Positions 33,616-34,571 of a stretch of 34,571 nucleotides of DNA are shown piece after piece. The notes beneath the pieces were generated by a model. That model was not told the origin of the DNA. It searched no databases and saw nothing but the letters and a program-made list of their open reading frames with translations. Source of the stretch: Acidobacteriota bacterium (GTDB lineage: Bacteria; Acidobacteriota; Terriglobia; Bryobacterales; Bryobacteraceae); the NCBI GenBank assembly GCA_005808865.1, contig SYKU01000210.1:1-34571 (forward strand), read 5' to 3'. How positions within the stretch are numbered: position 1 is the first letter of the stretch; each line of letters opens with the position of its first letter. A program made the position numbers and the translations under genes.

Positions 33616-34353
33616 TTAGCTCATGTTCCGCGCCTTGACGTACTTAAGGAACGTGTAGAGCGCCGCCATGTGCGCGATCGTCAAACCTTCGAGGCCATCG
33701 AGGAAGCCGCGTTGGATGAAATACGTACGCACGAACGCCCACGCGGGATCCGCGATCAGACGCCGCATCCCGACCTTTTCCTTTCGCGCCACGATCTCCT
33801 GCGCCGCCAGCGTGGTGTAGCGGTCCGTGGTCTTAAGATGTTCGGAAAGCGAGTCGCAAGTGAAGTGCAGCAGGTTCGACTGCAAATGGCCCACGCGTCC
33901 GCCGGTCTTGACGCTTTCGTGAACGAAATCCCCCACCCAGCGCGCTTTGTGGCGGTTGTAAAGGCGGATCTTCCGGTCCGGATACCAACCGCAATGAAGG
34001 ATCCAGCGGCCCAAATATTGGGCAAGGCGCGGCATGGTGTAGGCGTCATAGAGCGGCCCCTCTTTTTTCAGACGCCAGATTTCGCCTTCGAGACTCTCAC
34101 TGAGCGCCTCATCGGCGTCGATCGAAAGTACCCAGTCGTGGGTGGCCTGTTCGGCTGCGGCGTTCTTCTGTCCTGCGTACCCGCGCCATCCTACTTCGAC
34201 GACTCGCGCGCCCAGTTTCTCCGCTATCTCCACGGTGCGGTCGGTAGACCCGCTGTCGAGCACGACAATCTCGTCGCAGCAGCGGAGGCTTTCGATCGCC
34301 CTCGGGATATTGCGTTCCTCATTCAGCGCGATGATGGTGGCTGAAATCTTCAT
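33616..34353 (-). CDS. GT2-family glycosyltransferase, WaaE/KdtX-like
   Basis: 245 residues. The GT-A fold has ATIIALNEERNIPRAIESL, VLDSGSTDRT, and the metal-site DADEAL (SIDADEAL). WYPDRKIRLYNRHKARWVG and HESVKTGG are characteristic of the WaaE/KdtX group, beta-glucosyltransferases acting on the LPS inner core. The C-terminal amphipathic part may touch the membrane. The ATG overlaps the stop of the upstream site-2 protease gene (ATGA). Together with GT4 it points to LPS-core or surface glycan synthesis; the exact acceptor is inferred. Confidence 0.92.
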   Translation of the reverse strand: MKISATIIALNEERNIPRAIESLRCCDEIVVLDSGSTDRTVEIAEKLGARVVEVGWRGYAGQKNAAAEQATHDWVLSIDADEALSESLEGEIWRLKKEGPLYDAYTMPRLAQYLGRWILHCGWYPDRKIRLYNRHKARWVGDFVHESVKTGGRVGHLQSNLLHFTCDSLSEHLKTTDRYTTLAAQEIVARKEKVGMRRLIADPAWAFVRTYFIQRGFLDGLEGLTIAHMAALYTFLKYVKARNMS

Positions 34354-34571
34354 GAGGCGTCAATGGGCACGAAGGTGAAACACAACAAAAAAACCGCCAG
34401 CGCGACCAAGCCCAACTTGCGGCGGCCGGAACCGAGGTCGGTACGGTCGAATAGAGACGGATGGCTTCCGAAAAAGAAAAGCGCCACTGCCCAAAGCAGC
34501 CAGCCTTCCCAGAAGATCAGGCCGATGGGCACCAGCAGGATCGAGAAAATCTTCGACAGCCTTCGGTGGCT
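34350..34571 (-). CDS. C-terminal part of a site-2-protease-like membrane protein, cut by window edge
   Basis: The frame is open to the window end; the GTG at 34532 is an internal Val. The visible 73 residues contain a membrane helix (GLIFWEGWLLWAVALFFFG), a loop with HPSLFD, and a final helix ending LLCFTFVPIDAS. I recognise this ending from acidobacterial site-2 protease (M50) proteins (GWLLWA...LFF, then a final CF-x-P), but the catalytic HExxH and the NPDG-like region lie outside the window. Its stop overlaps the GT2 start (ATGA), so it begins the coupled cluster as seen here. Confidence 0.6.
   Translation of the reverse strand, partial: SHRRLSKIFSILLVPIGLIFWEGWLLWAVALFFFGSHPSLFDRTDLGSGRRKLGLVALAVFLLCFTFVPIDAS

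Noticed and set aside
1-34571. CRISPR arrays, insertion sequences, tRNA or rRNA genes
   Set aside because: No regular short repeats with spacers, no transposase-like genes with terminal repeats, and no recognisable tRNA or rRNA sequence were seen by eye.

Overview
The window looks like a GC-rich chromosome segment from an Acidobacteriota species, most likely of the Solibacter/Bryobacterales type. This rests on two very long Oar-like TonB-dependent receptors with CarboxypepD_reg-type N-termini, a Tad locus carrying a DUF192 gene and PilZ/TadE-like proteins, secreted ThuA and amidase proteins, and a Solibacter-style site-2-protease/glycosyltransferase cluster. The taxonomy is inferred from gene content only.

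Layout. 1-10.0 kb: the 3' part of an Oar-like receptor, a GT2 glycosyltransferase divergent from a signal peptidase I gene, a DUF2905 membrane protein, a secreted ThuA-like protein, then a propeller-PHP protein and a Tat/lipobox amidase that probably form a pair. 10.0-10.4 kb: a frameshifted winged-helix relic. 10.4-22.1 kb, minus strand: a full Tad (Flp pilus) operon in the order flp, prepilin peptidase, TadZ/CpaE, TadA, TadB, TadC, a 31-residue membrane peptide, DUF192, a PilZ-TadE fusion, TadE, TadG, CpaB, and a CpaC secretin ending in a SPOR domain. 22.1-27.5 kb: a divergently read GT-C-type membrane glycosyltransferase, a second flp pilin gene, a second multipass membrane protein, and an NtrC-family sigma-54 activator facing back toward the cluster. 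28.0-31.5 kb: a second, complete Oar-like receptor on the minus strand, with a hairpin just after its stop. 31.9-34.6 kb, minus strand: a translationally coupled cluster of site-2 protease (partial), GT2, GT4 and a full-length PilD-type prepilin peptidase.

How it may work together. Both flp genes and the GT-C gene each have a GG-N10-GC (sigma-54 -24/-12) element next to their start codon. A 16-bp near-palindrome (GTAAACAGCCGTTTAC or a 14/16 match) lies about 70-85 bp upstream of these elements. One copy sits almost exactly midway between the divergent flp1 and GT-C promoters. With a GAFTGA-containing activator gene about 2 kb beyond the second pilin gene, this suggests a local sigma-54 switch controlling pilin supply and a surface or pilin glycosyltransferase. 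Inside the operon, c-di-GMP may feed into pilus assembly through the PilZ-TadE fusion, and the SPOR tail may tie the secretin to peptidoglycan at division sites. These links are inferences from sequence layout.
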